Positions 7,546 through 16,134 of a stretch of 25,380 nt of DNA are shown piece after piece. Source of the stretch: a virus; IMG/VR virus record IMGVR_UViG_3300047375_000354, positions 1-25,380 of that record; one strand, 5' to 3'. The position numbers and the translations under genes are program-made. A model generated the notes under the pieces. That model made no database searches and had not been told where the DNA came from. It saw only the letters and a list, made by a program, of their open reading frames with translations. How positions within the stretch are numbered: the first letter of the stretch is position 1; every line of letters starts with the position of its first letter.

Positions 7546-10500
7546 TGGCAGATAATACATTTTCTCTCGGTCTTTCGGCTGATGATTTAAAAGAAGAAAC
7601 TAGTAATTTAGCAGATACTCAAGCAACTGAGGAAGCCGAAACAGCTAGAGAAACACAAGTCTTCACTGGTAGCGGTGTGGGTGGCTACACTCAAACTGAA
7701 GAAATGAGAGATAGCGACTTAAACCCATTTACCTCCCCTATATCTTATAGCCCAAGCCAAGGTTTCTTATCGAGTATGCGTGGAGAACCAGAAGGAGATC
7801 TACTTCTACAGCTTCCAGAACGATATCAAACCAACCCATCAGTAAAATCAATTGTAAGAAGCCAAGAATATATTAACGCTGATGGTTTGCAACGGCGCAG
7901 AATGCTTGAAGAAAGTCTCAACGCTGAGAACCAAGCCATATATCAAAACACTGGGCGAGAGAGGGTACTCTTAGACCTTCCTGGAACTATGTTTGATATT
8001 GGTAGGAAGAGGGTTCAAGACGCACAAGTATTAGATCCAGATACTGGAGAGATGGTTAACAGAACCTATACAGTGCCTTCCCCAGATAATGCAAACTTAA
8101 TGGATAGATCCATACAAGGCGGTCTGTCTAGGTTCGCAAAAAGCATTACTGAGCTAGGTGCAAAGGCAGTCGATGCGTTGGCTCCTTCTGGTACTAATAT
8201 AGGTATGGAAGACTATGTTGAAGAAAACATGGCTACTGTACCCCCAGAGGGCAACTTAGAAAACATCCTTCAAGAAGTAACAAGTATTGTTGCAGGTGGT
8301 GGAGCAGGTGGTGCCATCGTTAAGGGGCTGACTAAGTACAAATCTATTGCTAGAGCCTCTGACAAGCTTGGTGAAATAGGTGAAGGTCTTGCCGACATTT
8401 GGAAGAAAACAGGCAAGGGCGATGCTATGGATATGGCACAACGCTCTCAAAAATTTAAAGACTTAGCAAAGGCATTCCTAATTGAGAGGGGTGTTACGAT
8501 TGGTGGCACTATAGCCGAACCAGATATCGAACCTTTCTTTAATATTGGGCAAGAGGCATTAGCAGCCGCAGGCATAAACCCAGATGAAAATAAGTATATT
8601 TCTATTTACGTTGATAACGAGTTATTTAATGGTGTTTTAGGTAGCATAATAAAAGTTGGTGGGGCGGTTTTTAGGTTTGGCCGATCCGTTAAACAAGGAA
8701 AGAATGTCAAAACTGATGCAGATGCTCAAAAAGTAGTTGCCTACCGCATGTTTAAAGATTTGGACTCTGGGTTGGCAGACGATGCTACACCAGAGCTTAC
8801 CGCATTTAGAATGGGTGTTCTGGCAGATGTACTCGATAAGTACAAAGTATTTAATCTTGAAGACCTAGCACAAGCACCCAAACCTACAGATGAAGCAATT
8901 AATAACCTCCCAGTAATATTTAGAGAGTCGCTCCTAAAGGGTGAGATACCGCTAGATACTGCAACTGCACTAGTATCAGGCTCAAGAGAATATGCTGAGA
9001 AAGCATACTCTGGGATAAAAGGTTTATGGCAACAGCAAAATCCTAATGCAAGTTGGGATACTTTTTTAGATGAAAAAGCTACAGAAGTGGCAGCTAATAT
9101 TCTTGCTTTGAGGAAGGGTAGAGCTCTTGCAAATAAAGAGTTTGCAAACACAGTTGGAAGCGTAAGCGATACCGCTGTTAATTCTCTTGATAATGCGGCA
9201 GAGACTCTTGCAGATGGAGTGCCAAACAACATTGAAGCACAATTGGCAGAACCGTTAGTAGACAGCCTAAATGCAACTAGGGGTGAGGCTCAACAATCGT
9301 TGGCAAATAAGCTAATTGCAGAGACTGCACAAGAGACTGCCTTTGATGAAAACGCATTTATTAATGGAGTGAGAGTACTTCAAGACACTTCACCCACTCT
9401 ATCTGGAAGTGTAAGCAATTCTAATGCCGTTCTTGTTGATATGGGCGATCAGTTAATAGAGGCGTTTACCACTTCAAAGAACGGATATAATGAACTATTC
9501 AATAACCTTCCCTCTGGGGTTGGTTTTGATGTGGGTGCTTTGTCAGACATTATGTCTCGATTAAAAGCAAATACTGGAGACTTTGGTGAAATAACATCTA
9601 ACGCATACAAGCAAGATCCAATTGCTACTATGTTGGCTATGCTTTCTCCTCGAAAAGTTGGGGCAGACAGTATTCCAGAAATAATTCCAGGCAAAACAAC
9701 TGGAACCATTACGTCACCAGACGGTGGCATTTCTGTGGTAAAGAATGCAGATGTTGAATTTTTTAAGCCTATTCTTGAAAATCCACAAGAATTGGCAACT
9801 CGCCTAATGGAAGATGGAGTTGATTTAAAACAACTTTATAAAGTAGCTCGCCCTAATATATCTGCACTAATAGACAATATTGCTATTACAAAGGGTATGG
9901 CAGCGGTTCCAGAGGAGCTTATAGAGCTAAAGAGGTTCATAGATGATGCAGCAGAAAACAGTGGCGATCCTTCTTTTGTTGGGGCAATGGATGCGTACAA
10001 AAAGCATGAAGAAACTTTTAACGCAAATACCCTACTTCAGACGTTTAGCCGTTCCGCAGACAACATCAATCCGAACTTTAATACGTCTATCCCCGGCTCT
10101 CCTCAAGGTATGGCAGACGCTAAGAAAGTAGCTGTCTCCACTATTCAACAATCCATGACTGAGGTTGTACCAGACTTTGCTGAACAAATGATTAACGCTA
10201 TGAAAGCATCTGGTATGGAAGACCCCGCTGGAGCATTGTCTGGTGTGATTTTGTCTCACATTATTAAGGATGCTTCGGGATCAATAAAAGTAGGTACTAC
10301 CAACGCAAGTGACAAACTAATTGCTGCAGGCGATCAGATGGTTGGCGATGGCATAACCCTTTCACAACAATTACAAAGAACAAACCCAGAAGCATTCCAA
10401 CAATTTGAAAACACCATAAAACAACTACAAGACGTTGAGTCTGGTGTGATTGACGCAGGAGATTTGGTTAAGCAGGCAGATGAGGCACACGCTCTTAATG

Positions 10501-11345
10501 TTCAAATTCAAAGTGAGAGAGCTGCTAGTGCTTTTATAGATAATATGAACCCCACGGCTCCAGATGCTATTGTTGGAGTAATGCAAAACCCCACTACTAA
10601 GTGGCCTAGTATATTTGACGCAGATAACTCAATAGAACAAATTCAAGAGCTATACAGGCAAGCAGATGAGCTTGGAAATCCTCTCATTAAAGCTGGCATT
10701 CAATCTCACTATCTAAAGCATTTGAGACAGAAGATTACCACCACCCAAACAACAAGTCTTGTACCGGGTGAAGCGGGTGTGGCTGCTAATCGAACCACAA
10801 GCGTTGCTCAGTTAGCTAAAATTTTAGAGAGTGACTTTGATGGAACAATGAAAACGTTGGAACAGGTATTTGCAGACAGTCCTCAGTATGCTGATCAAGT
10901 GAAGGGATTGTTAGGGCTTATAAATCAAGTGGCTAATCAGACGAGCTTAAAAACTGGTGGTAACATGTTTAAGTCTGATACAGCAATGAACCTCAATTTA
11001 GAGAAGCAACTCAAGACGATGGTTATGATTGGTTTTGGTATTTTAAACCCACTCGCAACCAAGGCAAATAGATTGGCCTCTGCCTACGCAGAAAGATCTA
11101 TTGCTAAGTCTGGTGCTATTTATGATGATGTTATCAACGCCATGTTGTCTCAACCAGAAAAGATGGCAGAAGCCATGAGACTTGGTGCCAAAGACCAGAA
11201 GAAAATGTTGGGTATGATAACAGGGATTTTAGGTAAAAGAGGTTCTCAATTAGCTTTCGTAGAGTATAGAAATCTAGATCGAGATGTGGAACTAAACACT
11301 CGTACTCCTGTAGAACAGCAAACTGAAGAGGCAATACCTCAATAG
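7545..11345 (+). CDS. Very large internal virion / ejection protein, unknown family
   Basis: The protein has 1266 residues, the largest in the window and the last gene of the late module. It is mostly polar and helical, rich in Ala, Asp, Glu, Asn and Gln, with a few Gly/Ala-rich hydrophobic patches (for example IVAGGGAGGAIVKGL and MVMIGFGILNPLAT) that could insert in membranes. No enzyme motifs or cysteine clusters are seen. Size, composition and its place directly after the transglycosylase protein match the largest internal core or ejection proteins of podoviruses, which build a channel for DNA entry. GAGGGATATAAATA before the ATG provides a ribosome site, and the start overlaps the upstream stop. 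Confidence 0.75.
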   Translation: MADNTFSLGLSADDLKEETSNLADTQATEEAETARETQVFTGSGVGGYTQTEEMRDSDLNPFTSPISYSPSQGFLSSMRGEPEGDLLLQLPERYQTNPSVKSIVRSQEYINADGLQRRRMLEESLNAENQAIYQNTGRERVLLDLPGTMFDIGRKRVQDAQVLDPDTGEMVNRTYTVPSPDNANLMDRSIQGGLSRFAKSITELGAKAVDALAPSGTNIGMEDYVEENMATVPPEGNLENILQEVTSIVAGGGAGGAIVKGLTKYKSIARASDKLGEIGEGLADIWKKTGKGDAMDMAQRSQKFKDLAKAFLIERGVTIGGTIAEPDIEPFFNIGQEALAAAGINPDENKYISIYVDNELFNGVLGSIIKVGGAVFRFGRSVKQGKNVKTDADAQKVVAYRMFKDLDSGLADDATPELTAFRMGVLADVLDKYKVFNLEDLAQAPKPTDEAINNLPVIFRESLLKGEIPLDTATALVSGSREYAEKAYSGIKGLWQQQNPNASWDTFLDEKATEVAANILALRKGRALANKEFANTVGSVSDTAVNSLDNAAETLADGVPNNIEAQLAEPLVDSLNATRGEAQQSLANKLIAETAQETAFDENAFINGVRVLQDTSPTLSGSVSNSNAVLVDMGDQLIEAFTTSKNGYNELFNNLPSGVGFDVGALSDIMSRLKANTGDFGEITSNAYKQDPIATMLAMLSPRKVGADSIPEIIPGKTTGTITSPDGGISVVKNADVEFFKPILENPQELATRLMEDGVDLKQLYKVARPNISALIDNIAITKGMAAVPEELIELKRFIDDAAENSGDPSFVGAMDAYKKHEETFNANTLLQTFSRSADNINPNFNTSIPGSPQGMADAKKVAVSTIQQSMTEVVPDFAEQMINAMKASGMEDPAGALSGVILSHIIKDASGSIKVGTTNASDKLIAAGDQMVGDGITLSQQLQRTNPEAFQQFENTIKQLQDVESGVIDAGDLVKQADEAHALNVQIQSERAASAFIDNMNPTAPDAIVGVMQNPTTKWPSIFDADNSIEQIQELYRQADELGNPLIKAGIQSHYLKHLRQKITTTQTTSLVPGEAGVAANRTTSVAQLAKILESDFDGTMKTLEQVFADSPQYADQVKGLLGLINQVANQTSLKTGGNMFKSDTAMNLNLEKQLKTMVMIGFGILNPLATKANRLASAYAERSIAKSGAIYDDVINAMLSQPEKMAEAMRLGAKDQKKMLGMITGILGKRGSQLAFVEYRNLDRDVELNTRTPVEQQTEEAIPQ

Positions 11346-11360
11346 GAAGTTATTTGTTGC

Positions 11361-11414
11361 CCAAAAGTAAAAGCCCCTGACTTAATGTTGGGTGATTAAT
11401 CCAACGCCAGGGGC
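11361..11414 (-). terminator. Nested hairpin between converging operons, minus-strand terminator
   Basis: GCCCCTG at 11373-11379 pairs with CAGGGGC at 11408-11414, and inside it GTTGG at 11387-11391 pairs with CCAAC at 11401-11405. On the minus strand the structure is followed by TTTTACTTTT, giving a rho-independent terminator for the leftward replication and metabolism operon. On the plus strand no T-run follows, so stopping of the late operon here is less certain. Confidence 0.75.
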
Positions 11415-11415
11415 G

Positions 11416-11436
11416 TAACTCACTAGCAATGAGTTA
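11416..11436. other. Second small hairpin in the convergent gap
   Basis: TAACTCA at 11416-11422 and TGAGTTA at 11430-11436 form a perfect 7-bp stem with a 7-nt loop, one nucleotide away from the larger hairpin. No T-run follows on either strand; it may stabilise transcript ends or help stop plus-strand transcription. Confidence 0.5.
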
Positions 11437-11447
11437 AAGTTAATATA

Positions 11448-11705
11448 CTACTTTTCAGCCTTCTCGTCAACGCTTTCTGCATCTCCTACTGGGTTTGAAT
11501 TTTGTTTTTCAAACAGGTTTAGCTCAAAGGTTGCCTTGCTCAAAAGGTAGTGCATAAAAGGAACATTTTGTACGCTTGTTTTAAGAAACATGTCTCCTTT
11601 TGTGTTTATGCCTGCAATTACTAAAGACTGAAACTCACCCTTAGACTCTTCTAATATACCGTCTGCAAGTTGTGCATCCGTTTTTACCTTACTTTCATCT
11701 GTCAT
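11448..11705 (-). CDS. Small protein of unknown function, last gene of the leftward operon
   Basis: The protein has 85 residues: a polar N-terminus, a central hydrophobic and ordered part (SLVIAGINTKGDMFLKTSV, then FMHYLLSKATFELNLF) and an acidic tail. There are no cysteines or membrane segments. AGGAGAATGTT gives a strong ribosome site before the ATG at 11705. It lies 12 nt downstream of the 2OG-oxygenase gene and ends just before the operon terminator. The central segment looks like a conserved phage early-gene product, but I cannot name a family. Confidence 0.75.
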   Translation of the reverse strand: MTDESKVKTDAQLADGILEESKGEFQSLVIAGINTKGDMFLKTSVQNVPFMHYLLSKATFELNLFEKQNSNPVGDAESVDEKAEK

Positions 11706-11717
11706 AACATTCTCCTA

Positions 11718-12425
11718 TTAATTGATTTTTGACCATATTGTTGGTGATGGGGTTAGGTGTTCATAATTATTTACACCGTGGTTAAGGGTGCAGATAATAT
11801 CACTCGATATGCTGTATCGAACATCTTTCGAATTTCCTGCATTCGCGGGAACTGAATGATTTGTTTTAGATGGAAAGATCAAAAGCGTATCAGTTTCCAC
11901 CTTCAGTACTTTTCCGTTCTTACCCAAAGGGGCATCGTTATCGATTAGCCCCTTTTTTCTGTGTTCATTATTTAAAAACAAAGCAGGGCAAAACTCATTT
12001 GGGTTGTCATCAAAATGAACTGCAAATTTTTTACCGCTTTCTGGAACTCTGGGATAGTATACCAAAGATATATGGCTTTGGGAGTGATTATGTTTAGCAA
12101 CTGCTTGTTGGCATGATTGCCGTACTGCCCAACTCCTAGTGTGATATAAAGATACTTCCTTAGTGTTCACACCTAGCTTTCTTACATAATCCCACACATA
12201 TTTATTAATCTCTGTGAATAGGGAAAAATATTCTACCTTTGCATGTAAATTAGAAAAGCCGTGAATATCTCCTGTCCAAGAGTCCGTAGATGTAGACTCA
12301 TCGTGATTTGTAAAATGATCTACATCTATAGCACTACAAATCTTTGCTAGTTCTGTTTTATCCATACCAAGCTCTGCCCTATAGAGGGCAAGTGGATTTA
12401 AGTATTCGAAGCTTGTATTTGGCAT
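11718..12425 (-). CDS. Putative 2OG-Fe(II) oxygenase
   Basis: The protein has 235 residues. A polar N-terminal region is followed by the double-stranded beta-helix signature of the iron/2-oxoglutarate dioxygenases: a histidine-rich site HNHSQSHISLVYYP at 112-125 (iron ligands probably among H112/H114), H190 in LLIFPSKTNHSVPAN as the distal iron histidine, and R203 in DVRYSISSDI as the likely 2-oxoglutarate arginine. The pattern resembles the phage-encoded TIGR02466-type group. Such proteins hydroxylate proteins, nucleobases or small molecules; the substrate is unknown. The start at 12425 overlaps the upstream small gene by 28 nt. A shorter start would lose only N-terminal residues outside the fold. 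Confidence 0.75.
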   Translation of the reverse strand: MPNTSFEYLNPLALYRAELGMDKTELAKICSAIDVDHFTNHDESTSTDSWTGDIHGFSNLHAKVEYFSLFTEINKYVWDYVRKLGVNTKEVSLYHTRSWAVRQSCQQAVAKHNHSQSHISLVYYPRVPESGKKFAVHFDDNPNEFCPALFLNNEHRKKGLIDNDAPLGKNGKVLKVETDTLLIFPSKTNHSVPANAGNSKDVRYSISSDIICTLNHGVNNYEHLTPSPTIWSKIN

Positions 12426-12586
12426 TGATCTTTACTTTCTAAAAGCTTTTGAGTTTCAATAAATTTCTTATCGAACCCCCTTTTCCATTCTTTATTTAGG
12501 AACGAGCTTTCTCCATAAGGACTTGAAAAAATCCCTTTTAAAAAAGCTCGTTGTCCTAAATTGAATGCCTTCTCAAGTGGCTTCAT
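12398..12586 (-). CDS. Small Rmf/CrpP-like protein
   Basis: The protein has 62 residues. Positions 7-40 follow the pattern of ribosome modulation factor and the related plasmid or phage CrpP-like proteins: AFNLGQRAFLKG (G11, A14, G18), PY at 23-24, and KEWKRGF with W34, G37 and F38. Rmf binds the ribosome and makes inactive 100S dimers; the family also includes many phage proteins of unknown role. The C-terminal 20 residues are polar. The gene begins 7 nt after the ribonucleotide reductase stop and overlaps the oxygenase gene. A role in redirecting host translation is plausible but is inference from a short motif. Confidence 0.65.
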   Translation of the reverse strand: MKPLEKAFNLGQRAFLKGIFSSPYGESSFLNKEWKRGFDKKFIETQKLLESKDQCQIQASNT

Positions 12587-12593
12587 TGCATTC

Positions 12594-14534
12594 TCAAATA
12601 TCTACAATTTCGCAGGAATCCCCCGAACACGCGAGTTCCTGTGAACCAATAGTGGAGTCTTCCACTTCAAATTGACTAAGCTCTTCCCAATCAATTTTTT
12701 TAGGCATTTTCTTTAATAACTCTTTGTAATCGGCTTCAGAGCAATCTTGGTAAGGAGCCTGTTGATAGGTGTGTTCATCATACGGCAAAAAAGATACACC
12801 AGACATCTCATCAAAGTTTTCGTATACAAAATTACCTACAGATACCCACTCAGATGCCCTAACATTTACAGTTACGCTTGGCTTATGCTCACACCAGTGT
12901 CTCTGATAAGCAAGCCACGTTTCTAGTTGCTCAATTGCCGTAATGTCTTTGGTGCAGATAGCCCCCTTTGGTGCCTTTTGTGGGAAGCTAAACACTGTGG
13001 TTGTCTTGGGCTGCCTAGCACAATCTTCAGCGGGAACTCCCTTTGCCACCATAAACTCTGTGAGGGGATCTTTTTTATCGCCTCTAACTGTACGGATATA
13101 GTAGGGGGAATGCCTAACATGAATGCCAGATGCACTATCTACTAGCTGAGAAACCGTTCCCGATGGCTTGACGCATGTAATAGCAGTAGATTGTGGAATA
13201 TCCAGTTTCTTTGCTAACTTCTTGTTTGTTTCTACTGAAACCGCCTTTAGTCGCTCAAGAAGGTTGGGTAGGTCTTTATTAGCCGTTGTAGTAAGCTTGT
13301 TATCCATAATCCCGGTTAAAGATACCCCAAGAAGCCTCTCCTCTTCTGTATTGGTTTTCCACGCCTTTCGAAGATATGGGAAGTGAGTATAGGTGGCTTG
13401 GATTGTACCTATGATCGTTGCCAACCTAACCTTCTCTGTCAGAGTTTCTTCTGTATCGGTTGCCCTTACAACTACCTCGGAAAGGTTACAAAATTGCCCA
13501 CCAGTTCCTTTAATAGGGGTGCCGTTCTCTGGGTGTATTTTGGGGCCACGCAAAATTATTTCCGAACATGGATTTGTTCCAAACTCATAGGATGGATCTC
13601 TTCGACCATTCTTTGCAGCCTGATGTTGAGAAGCTTGCCTATTAAATATGCCACGCTCACCACTTCCAGATTCAACTAAAGCCATCCACTCTCGAAGGAA
13701 GTGTATTGAATCTGGCTTGGAAGAATACGCTACGGAGTTATTTGCTAAACCCCTCTGATTGTTTGTTTTCCACCACTCGCCTGTTTTGGCGTAACGCATA
13801 TCATCATCAGACAGATTGGAAAGGCTAATGAGTGCAGAGCGTCTTACACCACCCACAACCACTACTTCACCGACCTTACACATAATATCGTGTGCTTGGA
13901 TGCTTGTTAGCTTTTTACCTTGCGATTGGTAGAAGGTAGCAATCGTGAAGTCGAATAGCTCAACCAACGGCCCTGGACCACTCGCCCTTCCTCCAAATGT
14001 CTTTAATCGACTTCCCGCAGGACGAACTTTGCTTACATCCCACTTAGGGATTTCACCTGCCCACAGTAGTGCAAGAAGCTGTCGAAAGGCTTTTGCCCAA
14101 CCTTCTTTAGAATCCTTTACACTGATTACTGTATCAGAGTCGCTTAACGAAGGTACTTCTGGAAGTTGATCAACATATTGATGCTCCACAGAGAAACCTA
14201 CGCCTGTTCCGCATAACAAAATAAACATAGCCTCATCAAAGGCGTGAGGGTGATCTATCGGGCCGTAGCTGCAATTATACATGCAAGTATTGTCTCGTAA
14301 TGAGGCTTTTCCTGCAGTCATCAATGATCTCATGCTAGGGCAGACTTCTAAGTTTAGAATAGCCTCTCGTATCTCTTTGATAGTTTTAGGATCAGAGATA
14401 ACTGGAATAACAATATTCTCAACATATCTATCTACGGTTTCAGCCCAAGTCTCTCTACGATTTTCATCTTCGAGCCATCGAGCATATCGACTAATAGCAA
14501 TAAAAGATTGGTAATCGGTTGGTAGATATTTCAT
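12594..14534 (-). CDS. nrdJ: Adenosylcobalamin-dependent ribonucleotide reductase (class II, RTPR-like)
   Basis: The protein has 646 residues. It reduces ribonucleotides to deoxyribonucleotides for phage DNA synthesis. It resembles the monomeric class II enzyme of Lactobacillus leichmannii (739 residues there). Visible elements are NTCMYNCSYGPID at 83-95 (active-site cysteine, probably C88), NPCSEI at 321-326 with C323 at the thiyl-radical position, FCNLSE at 348-353 with C349, and a C-terminal pair CSGDSC (C636, C641) spaced as the redox-relay cysteines of RTPR. GGRASGPGPL at 181-190 is also typical. Class II enzymes need vitamin B12 from the host and no second subunit, and none is present nearby. 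The start overlaps the upstream stop (ATGA). Confidence 0.93.
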   Translation of the reverse strand: MKYLPTDYQSFIAISRYARWLEDENRRETWAETVDRYVENIVIPVISDPKTIKEIREAILNLEVCPSMRSLMTAGKASLRDNTCMYNCSYGPIDHPHAFDEAMFILLCGTGVGFSVEHQYVDQLPEVPSLSDSDTVISVKDSKEGWAKAFRQLLALLWAGEIPKWDVSKVRPAGSRLKTFGGRASGPGPLVELFDFTIATFYQSQGKKLTSIQAHDIMCKVGEVVVVGGVRRSALISLSNLSDDDMRYAKTGEWWKTNNQRGLANNSVAYSSKPDSIHFLREWMALVESGSGERGIFNRQASQHQAAKNGRRDPSYEFGTNPCSEIILRGPKIHPENGTPIKGTGGQFCNLSEVVVRATDTEETLTEKVRLATIIGTIQATYTHFPYLRKAWKTNTEEERLLGVSLTGIMDNKLTTTANKDLPNLLERLKAVSVETNKKLAKKLDIPQSTAITCVKPSGTVSQLVDSASGIHVRHSPYYIRTVRGDKKDPLTEFMVAKGVPAEDCARQPKTTTVFSFPQKAPKGAICTKDITAIEQLETWLAYQRHWCEHKPSVTVNVRASEWVSVGNFVYENFDEMSGVSFLPYDEHTYQQAPYQDCSEADYKELLKKMPKKIDWEELSQFEVEDSTIGSQELACSGDSCEIVDI

Positions 14535-14728
14535 CGTGTATCTCCCATATTACTTGGGGAGTACACTGCACCATTATATTGACTTCCTGTTTTTCTATCT
14601 GCCCCAAAATCAAAAAATGCTAGGATTAGTAGGATAGCAAATATCCAATACATTACTGCTTTGCTAATCTTCAAAAACTGTTTGTAAGTTTTTTTAGCTT
14701 CTATTTCTACTACTTCAGTCGGAGTCAT
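14531..14728 (-). CDS. Small single-pass membrane protein, unknown
   Basis: The protein has 65 residues: a charged N-terminal helix (1-22), one hydrophobic segment at about 24-41 (AVMYWIFAILLILAFFDF), then a polar tail of about 22 residues. The start overlaps the MazG-like gene stop and its own stop overlaps the ribonucleotide reductase start, both by 4 nt (ATGA), so it is translated as part of this string. It is too short to assign; a holin is unlikely given the location in the metabolic operon and the single membrane segment. Confidence 0.7.
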   Translation of the reverse strand: MTPTEVVEIEAKKTYKQFLKISKAVMYWIFAILLILAFFDFGADRKTGSQYNGAVYSPSNMGDTR

Positions 14729-15057
14729 CGATCATCCCCCGAACCACCCAAAACGCCTCTTTCTTGTCTTGAGGAAAGCTTTGAAATATTACCTGCAGCC
14801 ACAGAGTCCAAAGAAACATCTAAGTCAGTTGCCAATTGTGCAAAATACCAAAGGCAAGCACCTAATTCTTTGCCAACCGCTTCTCGTTGCTCGTCGGTCA
14901 TATGACCATTATCATCTCTGTAAATTTTCTTAATTTTATTACAGACTTCTCCCACTTCACCTGCAAGGCCAAGGGCAGGATACATTACCTTCCACTCATC
15001 AGAATAAAATGCAGTCTCTCTACAAAGTTCCTGATACTCTTTAAAATCCATTTTCAT
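14725..15057 (-). CDS. MazG-like nucleotide pyrophosphohydrolase family protein
   Basis: The protein has 110 residues and matches all-alpha MazG/NTP-PPase proteins: LGLAGEVGEVCNKIKK at 29-44 with the E34-x-x-E37 metal site, then KELGACLWYFAQLATDL at 63-79 and NISKLSSRQERG at 89-100. Members hydrolyse NTPs or dNTPs, or ppGpp-like alarmones, and are common in marine phages next to nucleotide genes. The usual second metal motif is E-x-x-D (ELGDVLWY); here it reads E64-L-G-A67, so the final Asp is missing and activity may be reduced or altered. Start and stop both overlap their neighbours (ATGA). A second ATG two codons in is an alternative. Confidence 0.85.
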   Translation of the reverse strand: MKMDFKEYQELCRETAFYSDEWKVMYPALGLAGEVGEVCNKIKKIYRDDNGHMTDEQREAVGKELGACLWYFAQLATDLDVSLDSVAAGNISKLSSRQERGVLGGSGDDR

Positions 15058-15353
15058 AAATGTTCTCCACGCTCGTTCATCTCAATTAAGTCTTGGATAA
15101 AAAACAGCATCTTGTTCAGATCGTATCTGACATCGACACCTTCCTTTTCGCCAAGGCGATAACATGCTTTAAAGATGTCACCCCTAGCTTTGCTCATGCC
15201 TTTATGCGAAATTAAATGTCTAAGTTCATTGGCATGAGATGGAAGAACGTAGTATTTAGTTGACCCACCATCTGATGGGGTTTTAGTTCTGTCGCTTGGG
15301 GGCGAAGAAGGTTTTGTCACGCTATCAAACGGTGGCATGTGTGCAGTTGCCAT
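15054..15353 (-). CDS. DUF3310-like protein
   Basis: The protein has 99 residues. After a Pro/Ser/Thr-rich N-terminus (1-30) the remainder fits the DUF3310 pattern common in phages: YYVLPSHANELRHLISHKGM, then ARGDIFKACYRLGEKEG (the GNxxKYxxRxGxKxG-like core) and DLNKMLFFIQDL. The biochemical role of this family is not settled; some members are annotated as nucleotide-kinase-like without strong support. The ribosome site AGGAGA is 9 nt upstream. The stop overlaps the MazG-like start, suggesting a shared role in nucleotide metabolism. Confidence 0.75.
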   Translation of the reverse strand: MATAHMPPFDSVTKPSSPPSDRTKTPSDGGSTKYYVLPSHANELRHLISHKGMSKARGDIFKACYRLGEKEGVDVRYDLNKMLFFIQDLIEMNERGEHL

Positions 15354-15355
15354 TG

Positions 15356-15694
15356 CTAGTGTCTCCTATTGTTTTTTGGATCAAGGGTGTTAAAAAAATC
15401 TTTTATATCTAATATGTTACTGTCTGAGCCTTCTTGCCCATCGTGCTCGATGCCATAGTCAGACCATTTGAAGTTTGGATCTCTTTGAAGGATCTCTCCC
15501 ATCTCAACTAATTTTGAGAAGCTTCCGCCTAAACTTGAGACTATTCCGAGGAGTAAATTCTCCATTGTCTCAGTATATTCTTTGCCGACATCATCAGAAA
15601 ACTCGGCACCACCACCGACTTGGATTGAACCAAAGCCATCACTAGATACTTCTAAATATATTCCGTTTAAGGGTTCTTTGGGATTGTCTGTCAT
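15356..15694 (-). CDS. Unknown acidic protein
   Basis: The protein has 112 residues, acidic, with a beta-rich N-terminal half (GIYLEVSSDGFGSIQVGGGAEF) and a helical centre (YTETMENLLLGIVSSLGGSF) ending in a polar, Asp-rich tail. There are no cysteines or membrane segments. The start overlaps the endonuclease I stop (ATGA at 15691-15694), which supports expression from the same transcript. I do not recognise a family. Confidence 0.7.
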   Translation of the reverse strand: MTDNPKEPLNGIYLEVSSDGFGSIQVGGGAEFSDDVGKEYTETMENLLLGIVSSLGGSFSKLVEMGEILQRDPNFKWSDYGIEHDGQEGSDSNILDIKDFFNTLDPKNNRRH

Positions 15695-16134
15695 TTGGCA
15701 CCGACAAAACTATTTATGAGAGCCAGTGAAGGTTTGTTTATTTTCTCCCTCATCCACTCCAAAGGAACCAATCTATCTGCATACAAAAATCCATTTTTCT
15801 CACACCAAACGGCTAGAGTGGTTTTTGAACCTTTTCTGAGTCTGGAGCGAGAGTTACTAAATACGAATCTGAGATCCAAATTAGGATACTGTTCTTGTAT
15901 AAGTAGATGCTTCTTCCGATCAGTGGAAAGAAACCTCCCCTTTGACTCAATAACAATGCCATTGCCCAAAACAAAGTCTGGGGTATATTTATGTATCGAT
16001 TGGGGTATTGAATACGGTATTTTAAAGGGCTCATACTCTGCCTTTATCTTCTTCTTTTTTAATTGATCTGAAATGTCCTGTTCTATACCAGACCTATAGC
16101 CTGCTAGGATAGCTCTCTGTCGCACGTTACCCAT
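15691..16134 (-). CDS. T7-type endonuclease I (Holliday-junction resolvase)
   Basis: The protein has 147 residues, the same length class as T7 gp3 (149). Key residues line up: RSGIEQDISDQL near the N-terminus with E18, EYEPFKIPYSIP at 34-45, YTPDFVL at 50-56 with D53, and IESKGRF at 62-68 with E63 and K65, forming the PD-(D/E)XK metal site. In T7 this enzyme resolves branched DNA during replication and packaging and degrades host DNA. GGAGGAAGTTGT before the ATG is a strong ribosome site, and the start overlaps the zinc-protein gene by 8 nt. Confidence 0.93.
   Translation of the reverse strand: MGNVRQRAILAGYRSGIEQDISDQLKKKKIKAEYEPFKIPYSIPQSIHKYTPDFVLGNGIVIESKGRFLSTDRKKHLLIQEQYPNLDLRFVFSNSRSRLRKGSKTTLAVWCEKNGFLYADRLVPLEWMREKINKPSLALINSFVGAK

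Noticed and set aside
8741-9232. 163-codon open frame antisense to the large ejection protein gene
   Set aside because: Same reason: a shadow of Ala/Ser-rich coding sequence with no independent signal.
11870-12097. 75-codon plus-strand frame inside the 2OG oxygenase gene
   Set aside because: Antisense to a gene with recognisable iron-site motifs; no ribosome site or family resemblance.
13383-13679. 98-codon plus-strand frame inside the ribonucleotide reductase gene
   Set aside because: Antisense shadow; its cysteine-rich product follows from the reductase codons.
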